NCBI GenBank assembly: GCA_026119935.1
Contig: JALRMH010000004.1
Span: forward strand, 248,001-312,000
DNA: 64,000 bases
Reading direction: 5' to 3'
From: Endothia cerciana
Lineage: Eukaryota; Ascomycota; Sordariomycetes; Diaporthales; Cryphonectriaceae
Below, piece after piece: positions 22,481 to 34,420 of the stretch. The position numbers and the translations under genes were made by a program. Below the pieces are notes generated by a model. That model saw only the letters and a program-made list of their open reading frames with translations. It did not search any database and was not told where the DNA came from. How positions within the stretch are numbered: the stretch's first letter is position 1; every line of letters starts with the position of its first letter.

Positions 22481-24124
22481 ATGGATGACTTCGACATCGA
22501 GATGGGTGACGCCGTCGACGTCCCCATGGAGGAGCCCCAAGTCGCAGACATCCTGATCGGTGATGACCTACAGGTAAGTCAACCTCACCAGCGAGACTTC
22601 GGCCTCCATCACGCAAAAGTGCCCCCCTGATCCTTCGTTTCCCAGGAGGACGGCGAAATCGAAGAGCCCGTGAACGGCCACCCAACCGACGGCGGTTCCC
22701 AGAGACTCGTCCTCAGCAAAGTCCACGTCCGTGGCCTCGACCTGGTCGACCAAGACCAGCTCAAGGCCTACGTCGCCTTCCACGTCGGCGGCAAGGGCGC
22801 TGACCGCATCGAGTGGGTCAACGACACGTCCGCAAACCTCGTCTTCTCCACCGACGCCGCGGCGCAGGAGGCCCTCCTGGCGCTGTGCGCCGTCGAGATC
22901 GCAGACGCGTCGCAGCTCACGCCGGGCGAGGTCCTCCCCGCCAAGCCCGTCCCCGAGAGGCCCGAGGTCGTGCTGCAGGTGCGCTTTGCGCTGGAGAGCG
23001 ACAGGAAGCAGCGCGGGGCCGCGCAGATGAGCCGGTTCTACCTGTTCCACCCCGAGTGGGACCCCGAGACGGATGAGGGCAGGCGCAAGAGGGATAGACA
23101 ATACCGTGACCGCCGCGACCGCCGCGACGACCGTGGACGGTACAGGCGGGGCGGCAGGGGTCAGTATGATGACCGTGACGAGGAGCCGGAGCCGTTTGAT
23201 GTCAACCTCTACGACGACGACGCGGGTGCGCTGGCGAGGCGGGCGAAGACCTCGCCGAGACGGGGTGATCGAGGACGGAGGCGCGACTCGCGGTCACCGT
23301 CTGCTCGGTCCGGGTCTGACCGCCATCGCTCCACGAACAGAGACAAAGAGCTCTTCCCAAATAGCCGGACGAGAGATCCCCTGCGCTCGGAGCGCGGGAC
23401 CTACGCGCGCGGCCGCTCGGCCTCGCCGGCGAGAGACGACCGCGATGCGATGGAGGACGACCTTGCCCGGGACAGGGAGGCCGTGCGGAACAACCGAGAG
23501 AAAGCGCGCTCGATCAAGGAACGCATCTATAGCAGAGGCGGCGATAGGAGTAGTAGCGGGCCCAAGGAGCTATTCCCCGCCGGTGGCACGAAGGAGCTAT
23601 TCCCAATCGGCGGCAAGAAGGAGCCATTCCCAGTCGGCGGCAAGAAGGAGCCGTTCCCAATCGGCGACAAGAAGGAGCTGTTCCCCGCCAAGGCGACAGG
23701 TACGAGCAGGGCAGCGATGGATCAGGTGCCAGCTGATGTGCTTGAGGGTATGAGATGTCTTTCCTACGACGGCACTGTCGACATGCTCGACAGGCCCGCC
23801 CCTTTTCCTTTTTTCCCATTTTCATCTATCTCATCTCGGTCTTCCTACGGCTTCCAGAAGAAGTCGACTATCAGAGACAACGGCACCGCAATGGTAACAC
23901 TTACAACTGCAGGTCGGAGTGCCAATGGCACGTTGTCGATACGCGGTACGGCGCGCCAGAACAGCCAGGGAATGATGACGATCAAAGGTACGGCGAAGTC
24001 AGTTAAGGAGCTGTTCCCGAATAAGTTCAGCGACAGCAACAGCACTTCCCATAACGCAGGCAAGGAATTGTTCGCCGATCAGTCGGGTCGCAGACGGCAG
24101 AAGGCGGGGGATCTGTTTGACTGA
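22481..24124 (+). CDS. NCBP3-like nuclear cap-binding protein
   Basis: Exons 22481..22573, 22646..23747 and 23913..24124 give 468 residues. Intron 1 (22574-22645) has GTAAGT and CCCAG. Intron 2 (23748-23912) has GTATGAG and CTGCAG; it is 165 nt without a stop, so the reading frame also runs through it. The protein starts acidic (MDDFDIEMGDAVDVPMEEP), has EDGEIEE at 32-38, then KVHVRGLDLVD and RIEWVNDTSANLVF (about 86), which closely resemble the RNA-binding region of human NCBP3 (IEWLDDTSCNVVW). A basic Arg/Asp/Ser-rich region follows, then five 9-residue repeats of KELFPxGGx type (338-382), and further KELFP-like motifs near the C-terminus ending KAGDLFD. Family members bind capped RNA and bridge to export and decay factors in the nucleus. 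Identity rests on the IEW..DTS motif and domain order. Confidence 0.88.
23564..23698 (+). repeat. 27-bp coding tandem repeat (KELFP units)
   Basis: There are five consecutive 27-bp units within the NCBP3-like gene, each encoding K-E-(L/P)-F-P plus four residues, mostly (A/I/V)GG(T/K). Units differ by a few bases, and two carry Pro instead of Leu. Single KELFP-type motifs also occur outside the array (about 23347, 24006 and 24061). Confidence 0.92.
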
Positions 24125-25593
24125 ATCTGCGGCTCGATCATGTCGGGCGCCATCAACCTGGACGACATAGGAGCTAGCTCGCAGTCTTCGATTTTCGTTG
24201 GCTGCATAGTTTGCATAGCATTGCTTACGTCCTAGGCCGTCTTCGAGAGCAGCCTACGGCATCTCAGGGGCGGCTATGTCTAGCAGAAGATGGGTAGAGC
24301 CTCGGTCTGTGCGACGTTCCCGCGGTACGGTCACTCCAGCTCGTCTTGGAGTACACCTTACTTTCCGCTTTGGCTTTCTGCGATAAGGCATCCTCGGCTA
24401 CGTGGTTCCAGTGTGTGGATTTGAGGACCGGGACACCATATGGCAACTCAGATAGTCGGGCCACACCCACCTTGAGGAATTTGGGACAGGTGAGACTGCT
24501 TTCTCGCAATCAGCTTGATCCTGGCTTAGGTATTGATCGTCCTTCCATTTAGATTGATACCAAATTGAAGAGAATGATACCCAAAACTTACACGATCGTG
24601 ATGATAGCAAATGTGAAGCGCGCTCCCTCGGAGACGAAGGACAGCCACTCCCCTCACAACGTTCCCCAACTACATTCAATATAGCGTGCTAGGAGGAAAA
24701 TCAGGACCATGTCGAGGAAATTCTGTGCTCATCGAATTTCGTGATGATCATGAGGGGGAGGCCGTCCTGGGTCTTGACCTGGAAAGGTAACATCTGAGGT
24801 ATTCTCCCAAGTCAGGTCCCAACGACCCTGACCCCAAGACCCCGTGGATGTTTGTGTTGACCGTGATCCCAAAGACCACCTATGCTCGCCTGAAGCAATG
24901 CGTATAAATTCTGTGATTTCACGATGTAGGCCGGAGGAAAGCGTCCGGACCTGGGGAGCAGTAGGAAGGAGTTGTTGGCAGGAAGGCACGATTGAGAGGA
25001 GTCAAGTCAAGTGTGGTCAGAAGGTCCATGATACCCCTCCGCCAGCAGACCCCAACAGCTTCTTCACCTCGTGCCATTCATCGCACTGGCGACAGCATCA
25101 CCGATAGTCGGTGAGCTCGTGCTGTATTTTCCCACTTTCGCGTACCGTGCGCGCCAGGCGCTGACGCTCCTCACCTCCCCTTCCTCACCTTGCGCTGGCG
25201 CCAACGTCACCGTCGACATCAAGTGTGCCCCCTATGGTCCAACCCCGATACTGGCAGACGCAACGTTTTTCTTCTTCTTTTTCTTCCTTCCGCCCATCTC
25301 TTATTGTGTTGGTCCCATTGTCTGTGAATAGGAAAAACCAGGTCTATTACTGTTAATGCTTGCGCCATCGGCAGATGGTAGTTTCTGGACTCGCAGCTAG
25401 TCGCGCAACGGTTTTATCTCAACTTTTCGAGCTCGACTCCATTCCACGGCTCTCGAGCTTGAAGGACGCTTCTCAACGTCCTCATGTCAGTTTTGCCGTT
25501 TCATCTCCAGACCCGAATTTCGTCGTTACCCTTCGTTCTCATTACGCGTCTCGCAGGTATTGAGACATCCCCAGGTGGGCATTGCCACGGTTC

Positions 25594-25626
25594 ATGATTG
25601 ACTTACACTCACACACCTACCTTTGA
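25594..25626 (+). promoter_or_regulatory. Candidate upstream ORF (10 codons plus stop)
   Basis: An ATG is followed by ten codons in all and a TGA, about 380 bp before the main start at 26009. If this part is retained in the mature leader, it could reduce translation of the main frame. Whether it is transcribed or spliced out is not known. Confidence 0.3.
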
Positions 25627-25822
25627 ATCGATCAACGTCGTCTGGTTCGACGGGACGACCGCAAAGTACCAAGTCGGGGTCAACTCGACGACGAGGAATC
25701 TTTCGTCTCTGTTCAGGTTTGCGCCGCTCACGTCCAGTCACTACTGCCTCCCTCCCAGACGCTCACCCCTTCACTTCAACCGTTTCCACACCCCACAGCG
25801 AGATCCTCGCAAACAACCCCCT

Positions 25823-25837
25823 ATGAATCCTTCTTGA
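25823..25837 (+). promoter_or_regulatory. Candidate minimal upstream ORF (MNPS-stop)
   Basis: ATG AAT CCT TCT TGA lies 171 bp upstream of the main ATG and does not overlap it. It is the closest upstream ATG to the coding start, and its position fits a regulatory or reinitiation uORF. It is unsupported without transcript data. Confidence 0.35.
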
Positions 25838-26008
25838 CGACGCAAGACTTCTCTTGTTCGCATCAAGCATCAGGGTCTGGTACAGCTCACTCGAGTCGTC
25901 GCGACCAATCCTGGACGCGACTCGCCTCTCGCGCTCGACGGCATCGCGGTCTCGTTCACCCAAAACTCCCAACTCGCACAAGTATTCCTTCATCTAACTC
26001 AAATCATC

Positions 26009-28382
26009 ATGGGCGACCGAATCTGGCTCACCTTCGGCGCTCGCGCACTCACACCCCAGCCTTCGCAACAGCCTCCCTCTTCTGACGGGCGCGTCGACAT
26101 GCCCGCGCAGCAAGAGCCAACGACTGCGCAGCGGTCTTTGCAGCGCTCCCTCACCGAGATCCCAATTCAACAGCCAACTCTCAAGGCCCCGCGGCTGTCT
26201 CGTATTTCGAGCTACATCGGTCTCGGCGCTGCCGCCAAGGGTCAGTCTCCTACCACGTCCAACTTCCCTGAGCTCATCATGCAGCGAAGCGAGTCGATGA
26301 AGTCGCGAGACGTTTCGTATCGCGAGGCTGCTCACGACAAGTCGACTGGAGTCTGGCGCACTACAGCCACCGTCGAGAATGAGTATGCCTACAAACAGTC
26401 CGACAGCACCTGGCACAACCCCACTCTCCAGCAGATGATGGAGACTGTGGGCTGCGCCATCATGACCAACGGTATCTCAGAGCCCATGCCTCGTCACCTC
26501 AACGGTTTCATCGCCGGCATGATCGAGGAGTTTAGAATTCACCTCAGCCAGATGAACAAGCTCCAGGCTACCTTCGATGAGCTGCAGAAGACCCGTGCGA
26601 AGCAGGTCCAGGGCTTCGCCGCCATGGCTGAGGAGTGGAAGATGCGCGAGAACGCCTTCAAGGCTGAGATCAACCGCCTGGAGCATATCATCGCAGCCAC
26701 ACAGGAGGGTGCTGAGTCGGTCATCCTGGCTCGAGCTGGCAGCGTCTGCATTCGCAATGATGGACAGGCATTCAGGACCAAGCTCAACCGTCTGAGCAAG
26801 AGCGAAGGTAGGCCCTCGACATTGCGGGCACTCCTTTTCTTGATGTGGAACACTCGTGCTGACAACGAAACTACAGATGAGGACTTGAACCGTGTTGAGG
26901 TCTGCCAGCATGTCACAGAGGAGGCGCGCAACTTGGTTGCCCTAACTGTTGATAACGGCTCCAACAAGACGATTGGTAAGTTTGATCACTCCTGGAGGCC
27001 ACGCGAGCCTGAGATTGTACCATGCTAACAATTTCTGTGCAACTATAGGAGCTAGGCCTAGAGTCCTCCTCGATCACAACGCCGACGTTTATTTGAGCGA
27101 GCAGTTGCGCGATCACGGTTCAACGTCCAGACGCATTGAGCGCCTAGAGTCCAAGCATGACGTCGAGCAACAGTTGGTCGCGGCCCGTCAGTTCCTAACT
27201 GCAAGTGGTCCTGCTCGCCCATCGAGTGATCTAGCCTCGAAGTACACGTCGCCGCACAAGTCTAACTCTTCGGTTGCCACGGCGTCCAGTGGCATCGCGA
27301 GCTCCAGCCCGTCCGCCTCGTTGATCACACAGGGACTCCTTGCTGAGAGGGCAGTGCAGGGCCATGTCACCCCTCATACGACTCCGCCTCGGCCTGAGCC
27401 GGTTCAGAACAATGGCAACAATGGCTTTCACGCGATCCAGGAGCTCATAAAGCTCAATGGTGGCCTTCCAGAGGAAGCGATCGACGATGACAGTAGCTAC
27501 GAGCCCTCATTTGTACCTGCACGCAACCATCGGCAATTCTCGTTCGCCGCTGGTGACGATAAGTCTGCTGTCGACAGCGATTCAGGAGCAATCCCGTCGA
27601 ATGCAGCGGCCAAGGAGACACAATACCCTCAACTGTCGGCCGTTCGAGCGACGGCGCCCAGCCCAAACACCGAGGCCGTGAGCCAAGATAGTAGCAACAT
27701 AGCACGTAACGGCCTCGAGCGACATGGTTCCAGCGGATCCCTGGATCCCTTGAGCTCAAAGGGCTCCAAGGAATCCCACTCTTCCATGTTGCTGTCTATG
27801 AGACGCAACCTCGTGGAGGAGCGCAGCAAAGATGCTGAGAATACCGGCGGCGTAGGTGGAGCATCTCCAGCGAGAAGTTCTTCGTCTGGCGGCAGCGGCT
27901 CGACGAGAAGCACTCCCACCCGCAAGGCACAGAGCGGCGAGGATCCATTCCCGGATGAGGCCACAAAGTACGCGTATCGCCGCACTAGACTGGTCACAAA
28001 CGCTCACATCAGAGCCCGCTCTTTCCTTATGGATGAAGACCTGGTCGGGATGGCCATACAGGACACGAACTACCCAACCGTTGTCGGCCCTCATGGGCGA
28101 CGAGTTGCTCCTCAGTGGCCGGCCCCCCAGCGAGCTACTCCTCATCGGCCTGCTCCTCATCGGCCTACTCCTCATCGGCCTGCTCCTCAACGGTCTGCTC
28201 CTCAACGGCCTGCTCCTCATCGAGCTGCACCTCCTCAACCTGGTGTCCAACGGGCTAGAGGTCCAATTCGACCACCGCCGGGCTTCGAACACATTATCCC
28301 CGTTCCACGCAACCAGGATGCGGTCCCTGCCCGTGCCACGGCTTTGGAGCGATCAACGGAGGAGTCGACGAACCGGGCCTAG
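26009..28382 (+). CDS. Conserved-looking fungal protein of unknown function, coiled coil and disordered tail
   Basis: Exons 26009..26807, 26877..26975 and 27049..28382 give 743 residues. Intron 1 (26808-26876) is 69 nt, in frame and without a stop; intron 2 (26976-27048) has GTAAGT, GCTAAC and TATAG. The start at 26009 has A at -3. Residues 1-130 are Gln/Pro/Ser-rich. Residues 135-250 form an ordered helical segment (WHNPTLQQMMETVGCAIMTN, then HLNGFIAGMIEEFRIHLSQM, then AEEWKMRENAFKAEINRLEH) with coiled-coil character. A second ordered block follows across the two introns (VEVCQHVTEEARNLVALTVD, then RPRVLLDHNADVYLSEQLRD). The rest is Ser/Thr/Pro-rich and ends in a PAPHR-type repeat and RPPPGFEHIIP. 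I see no enzyme or DNA-binding signature and cannot name the family. Confidence 0.85.
28105..28245 (+). repeat. 15-bp coding tandem repeat (PAPHR units)
   Basis: Imperfect 15-bp units of the CGGCCTGCTCCTCAT type encode (P/A)-(A/T/S)-P-(H/Q)-R repeats near the C-terminus of the preceding gene. It is a basic, Pro/His-rich stretch that is likely disordered and prone to copy-number change. Confidence 0.88.
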
Positions 28383-30167
28383 ATCAGGCATGCATGGCCT
28401 AATGGACGAGCATTGGAAGGAGGGAGGGGGACTACGGTTTGGTGGTTTCTTTCACATGATAACCGACTTTACGATACCCCGACTGAGACGTTGTTTCTCG
28501 TTAGTGAGCAAGTTTTGGTTTGCCAGGCCGATTTCTCGGCAGACTCTGAAGCACATGTGCTATTTTTTTTAATTTTTTTTATTCGCCAAGCCCACGAGTC
28601 TCGAAACCAGCCCTTTGAGGATGTTAGGAGGAACGCTACCGTCGGTAATGGTTTAGGCGGTCTTCGAAAGTGAGGCGAGTTAGGGGAGGACGAGAGGAGC
28701 GGGATTCGGCACATAATGAGCACTACGTGCTGGATGTCGTCAGAATAAGGACGTGACAGCTGTGACAGGCAGGCTAAGGAGAGCGCCGTCTCAAGCTAAG
28801 GGCTGTCAACCCGTGGAGGCCGTGTTGGCGCTTCCCGCACAAGTGGCATAGTGTTGTTGTTGGGAAGGGGAAGCTTTGGTCTGGATTGCCAACGGCAGAT
28901 AGCTGTGGCCACTAAAACTGAACATGATTAATGTGGCTGTGCAATCGTGGTCGTGACTGATCGTTTAGTTCCCTGTTGTCTGTGGTCTAATGCAGGAGAA
29001 GTACCAGCGTGAAATTTGCGTGAGTACGTGGGCTATGAGGACTTTGGGGGGGGGGGGGGAGGGGGCTAAGACTTGAATCAGACCTTCACTAGGTTCAACC
29101 ATGCTGGGAGACTGTCTATGGGATATTGGCGTTGTGACTGGGTGAGGAGGCTGACGCAGGAAAAGGGACGGTCCTGTTGTTAGGCAGACTCGACCTTCTT
29201 GTCCTTGGTCGGCAGGAACCTGTCAAGCACGAATTCCCGAGAAGATGCTCGCTACGAACGGAAGATCTCGTCCAGGGAAAGAAGGGAGTTTGATCTGGTG
29301 GGCGGATGCCAGGCATTGAGAGAGGGTATCTATCCAGCCTTCTCTCCCCCCCAGCACACACTGCAGGCCGGAGAACAAACTCCCCATCCCAGGTGATGAG
29401 CAGACGTCTGACTCACAATAATCACCCCTCCCTCTCCGTCCTCCTGTACGTTAGAGTCCTCACCACCGATTCCGAGGACACGTCCAGGAACCCCCTCCTT
29501 CCTCCTCACTCGGGGCGGGCGCTATCGTCGCTCTGACCGGACGGTGAGCCCTCCTATGCGCAACAGAGATGGCGCCCTGGGGCTACCCCCATCCACTCAA
29601 GACCCGGCCGCGTTGGGGTCCAGCGAGGATCCTTGCGTGCAGAACAGGATCGTCCGCAACGGCTCCCTCCTTCAGCCCCGCAGAGATGCCTTGCTAGGCA
29701 CGGACGGCCGGGACGTCATACTATCTATCCACCCGGCCATCTGGTGATTAGGGCTGTCGCGCGCCCATTATCCGATCATTAGCTTGTGATTTTGGGGCTT
29801 CGCCCCAGGCGGAGGCCAGGCCCGCCCTCTAACTCTCCCAAGCTCCACAACGGCTCTGCATTAGTCACGATTCCAGGTCCTGCTGTAGGGGTGGGTGTTT
29901 TATCCACTAGGTGTCGATGGTTGGTGAGAGGCGACAAATCAGGGACCCATTTCTGTGTAGAATCTCGGGGAGGTCTCGCGGGCCTTTGGGGCTGGAGCGC
30001 TAGTGGTCCAGATCTGTAGAGGAAGGAGGAGAAGAAGAAGAGAGAAAACTGCTCCGGCCACATTTGGCCTTCCCGTTGTCGTCACCGCCGTCTTTTAGAT
30101 CTGCATTGGTGCGGGATCAACATCGTGATCGCGATGGGCCGGCGCATTTTCGCAACAGCGGCAGCAA

Positions 30168-30168
30168 T

Positions 30169-30202
<34 letters not shown>
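30168..30202. repeat. (AAC)n microsatellite
   Basis: About 11-12 copies of the trinucleotide AAC lie in non-coding sequence. Confidence 0.95.
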
Positions 30203-33200
30203 GAAACCCAACACCCCCCAAACAAAGATTAACAGTATTGCCCGGTGGGGGAGGGCTTGAGGATGACGGTCTACATCGATTTTGCCCGTAACCATCCCGA
30301 CTTGCATGATTCCCCGGCGAGTCCCAGGGCTGCTAAAGTGTAGAGCTGCGCCGCCGGCCTCCCGAGGTGCGAAATCACAGCGTCTTATCCTGTTAAAGGT
30401 TGCTAGATACGCGCAGAGGGGAGGCCTACACAGAGGCATCTCCTAGGCCTCGAGCCGCCCGCCGTGCCGGCCTCCGGCCCCCAGTCCTGATCTCTCTCTT
30501 GATGAGGTATTTCCACGGGCAGAGTAGGAACAGGTCCTCCGGCGTCGAAGATACATCCTGATGCCCATGGGATGCCGGATTCTTTCCTCAGACCCCGCCC
30601 ACCCCCCCTGCGAAGGTATCGAGTACCTCGCAAGCTGCCCTCACCACCGACGCGCCCGACAGGACTGGCGCCTAGGTGAGCAGCACTGGCGCCTGGAGCT
30701 TGGCCGTCCTAACGCCGAAGCCCTCAGGAACAAGCCGTGGTACACCGTCCCAACAGGAGTGACTCCTCCCTGCCCTGGCAGTGCCCTCTCGGTGGAAGGG
30801 GTGGTTTTTGTTGGCCCGTTGTCGCCGTCATAGACATTGGGTGGGCTGTGCTCTGGACTCGCGCTTGGCCAAGGGCCTCGACTTTTGCCATCTGTTCTTT
30901 AATCCCTCAGTTCAGAAGTCGTGATGCCCCTTTCAGAGAGATACGAGCCCAGGGAACATGGGTTAAGGAATCTGCAAGCGGTAACATTTACCTCGATACC
31001 GAATAGAAACCAGCACGGAAGACTGTTCTGAGCCACCGTAGGATGGACTTCCTTCACGCCATACCAGCCCTGTCACGTCGACATGTAGCTAGACGCGATC
31101 TCATAGCATCTCGTAGTATCATCATAAGAACCAAGGGTGCCTGCTGTCGTGTGTGGAATAGTTGGACGTCAAGAAACACATGTGATCCTTGACCGCTATA
31201 TTTGCTCAATTATCGGCGACGAGAGGATTGTTATAGTCACTACACACATCAGGACACCCTGGCATCATCCCCATAGGCATCTGATTCTAGAACCTACCGG
31301 AGACAGACTTTGATGGGGAAACTCGGCATCGACACATCATCCCGCAAGCCCATCCGCAGGTGCCAACCTCGGAGCTGATCGCCGTCACAAGTGCGGGAGG
31401 GCAAGCCCGTCGCACCACGCCTGCCTCTCCCTCACACCGTGTAGGGCATCACTCGGGGCTTCCTGGGGGCCTCTGGACGCCCTGTGGAAGTGCGTGACGG
31501 CGTCTCGAACTGTGCAAGCTAGGAGAGCGTCCGGCTGTGACCCTGGAGCTGCCCGCCCTACGATTGTCCCGCCGGGCAGCGACCGGTCTCGCCCACCCCC
31601 TCCCCCCCAACCCCCGGGGTCTCTGTAGAGATGCTGGACGATTCTCGCACCGTGCCCGCTGTCACTGTCATCTCTCGAGAACACGCAGAGAGTGTCTCGC
31701 GTAGACTGAATATTAATTTTTTTTAATTTTTTCAATTTTTTAATTTTTAATTTTTGGTTTCCTTTTCCTTTTTCCGTTTGTGGGACCAGATGCCTTGGTC
31801 CTATTACGGAGTATGTCGTTGGAGAGACTACTGAGTATAGTCAAAGTTCGCAAGCTCAGCTAGGGAATAGCCCGGGGGGGGGGGGGTTGCAACCCTGCCG
31901 GATGGGTATCCAGTACGTACCTCTGCGGGGGCTGCACAGATATTCTCGATACCGTAGGGGGGGAAGGGGCAGATTCAGAAGGGGCTAAACCGGAAGGGGC
32001 AGTACAATTAGTTCTCCGTGAGACCGACGCCCGTAGCATTTCGCCCTGACCTTCCCTGGCTGTCAGATGGGAGCCTGAGAGACCACCCAGCAGCAGCAGT
32101 TCCCTCAGCAGGCAGACGAATAAACCCCCGCCCACCCTCACAAGCCAACGCGGGGGGTGGGAAAACTACCGTGGCGTAGCTGTTTAAAACAGAGCAAAAC
32201 GGCAGGTTTCCCCCTCCCTCTCCCTTAGCCTATTATCTCCAGAGACGGCGGCGGCAGTGGCCAGTCAGAAGGCCGGCCGGCGGGGGCTGGCATGACGCCC
32301 TCCCCGAACAGATAGATTGTGTGTTAAGCGATTTCCATGATCACCCTCAGCTCTTCCCACCAATCCCATCGCAGGTCGTCGTGTGAAGACGAGACGGGGT
32401 TGCGGAGGAACAAGGAACAGGACGTCGCAATCCTGTTCAGCTCGCGGTCGGACCCCTCAGAGATTGGGCTCCCGACGTCCCCCAACATCCATCCATGTGC
32501 GCAGAATGTGATCAGTCAGGTCTTCACTTGTATTCGAGGGTGGGGGGTGGGAGGGCGAGGGCGAGAAAGAGGCAAGCCGAGGTGGTGGTCCGCACGCGAG
32601 TTCCTCTAGGGGGGACTGCTTGCGAACGTGCACCGACCTGATGACGGCCCACACCCCCGCGAGGCTTCGACCAATTGTCTCACACGCTTTGCACCATGGG
32701 TTTCCCGTTCGGGTCAGCCTCGGTGGACAGCTCGTGATGGTTGCAATGGGGGAGACAAGGGTAGTTATCTGCCCGAGGCTGGCCGTGGCCGCCTTCCGAG
32801 CCACTGCATACAACCATGGGGTATAGCGATGGATGGTCATGTTCTAACCCCCAGATGCCGCCAGTGGCAAAAAAAAGTACCGCGCAACAACAGGAATTGA
32901 CGAGACGTCCCCGGGGGGGGGGGGGGAACAAAGCTGTGCGATAATTTTGGGACACAAGCCCAGGATTATTTGAACCCTGCGCCTTTGAGAGTAAGCGAGG
33001 TATAGGAAGGGCTGGACCGTCGTGGGGGCCCTTTCCGCACCACCCACCACAACCCCCGTATCCGCCCAATATCTCGAGACCAGGCGTTACGCCCCGAAGC
33101 CGGTTGTCGCATGATGGATGCCGTTGCTTATTGGGGGTGAGGGGGGTTCCGTCTGCATGAGGCAGGCTGTGGATGGTGGGATTGAACATTGACGGCTGTT

Positions 33201-34387
33201 GGATTACGGAAGAGCCGTGGCGGCGCCGACCTCCCTCGGGAACACAACCCACGTGGGAATTCCTCGGGGAGAGAGGAGGGGGAGGTGAGGGAGGGTTGTC
33301 TAAATTGTTCGAGTTTGTCTCCCCCGCCTTCGAGGAGTGTTGCGACAAGGGAAAACGGGTTTCACCACTCCACATCTTCCCCCCGCCGAGGAACGCTCGA
33401 CCTGGTCCCGAAGCCTCCCCGCCTCCATCTCGGCCTTTCGCCATGCACATAGGCCCAGGGCAAAGCCCGCGTGCAGGCGTGCCCTCGCGGTCCCAGAGCA
33501 ACCCTTTCAGCCACTCTACCGATGCACCGACGGGGGGGGCCTCGGTTTCACGACAGGCTCCATATCCAGATAAGGCCTCCGGGCTTGAGGTCTTTGTGGG
33601 ACTCCCGCCGGGCGAGTGGGTGGCCCGCGCGATAGATCCTCTCTTCTTCGTCGGTCGGCCCCTTTCCTCCCCACCCTGCCCTGAACGGGCAGATCGTTCT
33701 GGGCCTGGTGGCATTTCTCCCCCCCCCCCCCCAAAACACAGTGTGTCAGGGTAAGCACAAAGGTGGAGTGAAGACGAGTGTCATCACAGGTGATGAGGGC
33801 GTTTCGTGTTACATGTCCTCGGCCGGCGGGTAGGACGAGGTCCGGGTTGTTGTCGTTGTTGTCGTGTGCTATGCTCACAGGACCTCGTGCGACCTTGCAG
33901 TGGCCAGGGCAGCAGCCTCGACAAGGCCTCGCTTCTCTCTATCCTGACTCGCCCCCCCCCCTCCGGCCCACATCTCAGAAGTAAGTCTCGAGCGCGCTTT
34001 GCTTTTTCTTCTTTCTTCTTCTTCTTCCCCTTTACGTCGTCAGGTAAATGACAGGCCCGCTTCCTCGGTGCGGACATCGTATGCTCCTGGAGAAGCAAAG
34101 CACGGCGTGGGAGGAAACTTCAACCGAAGGGCCGGTCCCCGGCTCTCAGCGCGGCTCGGGTGGTAGTCAGGCTCGTCACAGAGCGGAACGGACCTTATAC
34201 TCGACGTGTTGATCGAGATGGTGTCATGTCATATACATACCCCCGTTTGGCGAGCACAAAACCGCGGTGAAAATACCTGAGAACAACAAGCGCCGGAGGG
34301 AGCGGCCTTGGGGCTGGCTCTGGTAGGACACACTAGGGGCCCTACCAGGGAGACTTGGCCCGGATTTTGTTTTATAGAAGAAAAGAA

Positions 34388-34420
<33 letters not shown>
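34388..34420. repeat. (AAT)n microsatellite
   Basis: Eleven tandem AAT/ATA units form one of the few AT-rich simple repeats in this G/C-rich desert. Confidence 0.95.

Larger units (their letters stand above)
24125..26008. other. Intergenic region and long leader of next gene
   Basis: 24125 to about 25100 shows no gene. From about 25340 the sequence is pyrimidine-rich with possible splice sites (GTATTG at 25557, CCACAG near 25799) and short upstream ORFs, consistent with a long and perhaps spliced 5'UTR for the gene starting at 26009. Leader extent is inference. Confidence 0.5.

Noticed and set aside
32680..33714. 344-codon open frame on the minus strand
   Set aside because: It crosses G/C homopolymers and is Gly/Pro/Ser-rich. 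It has no domain-like pattern and is matched by overlapping frames on the other strand. It is a typical chance frame in G/C-rich DNA.
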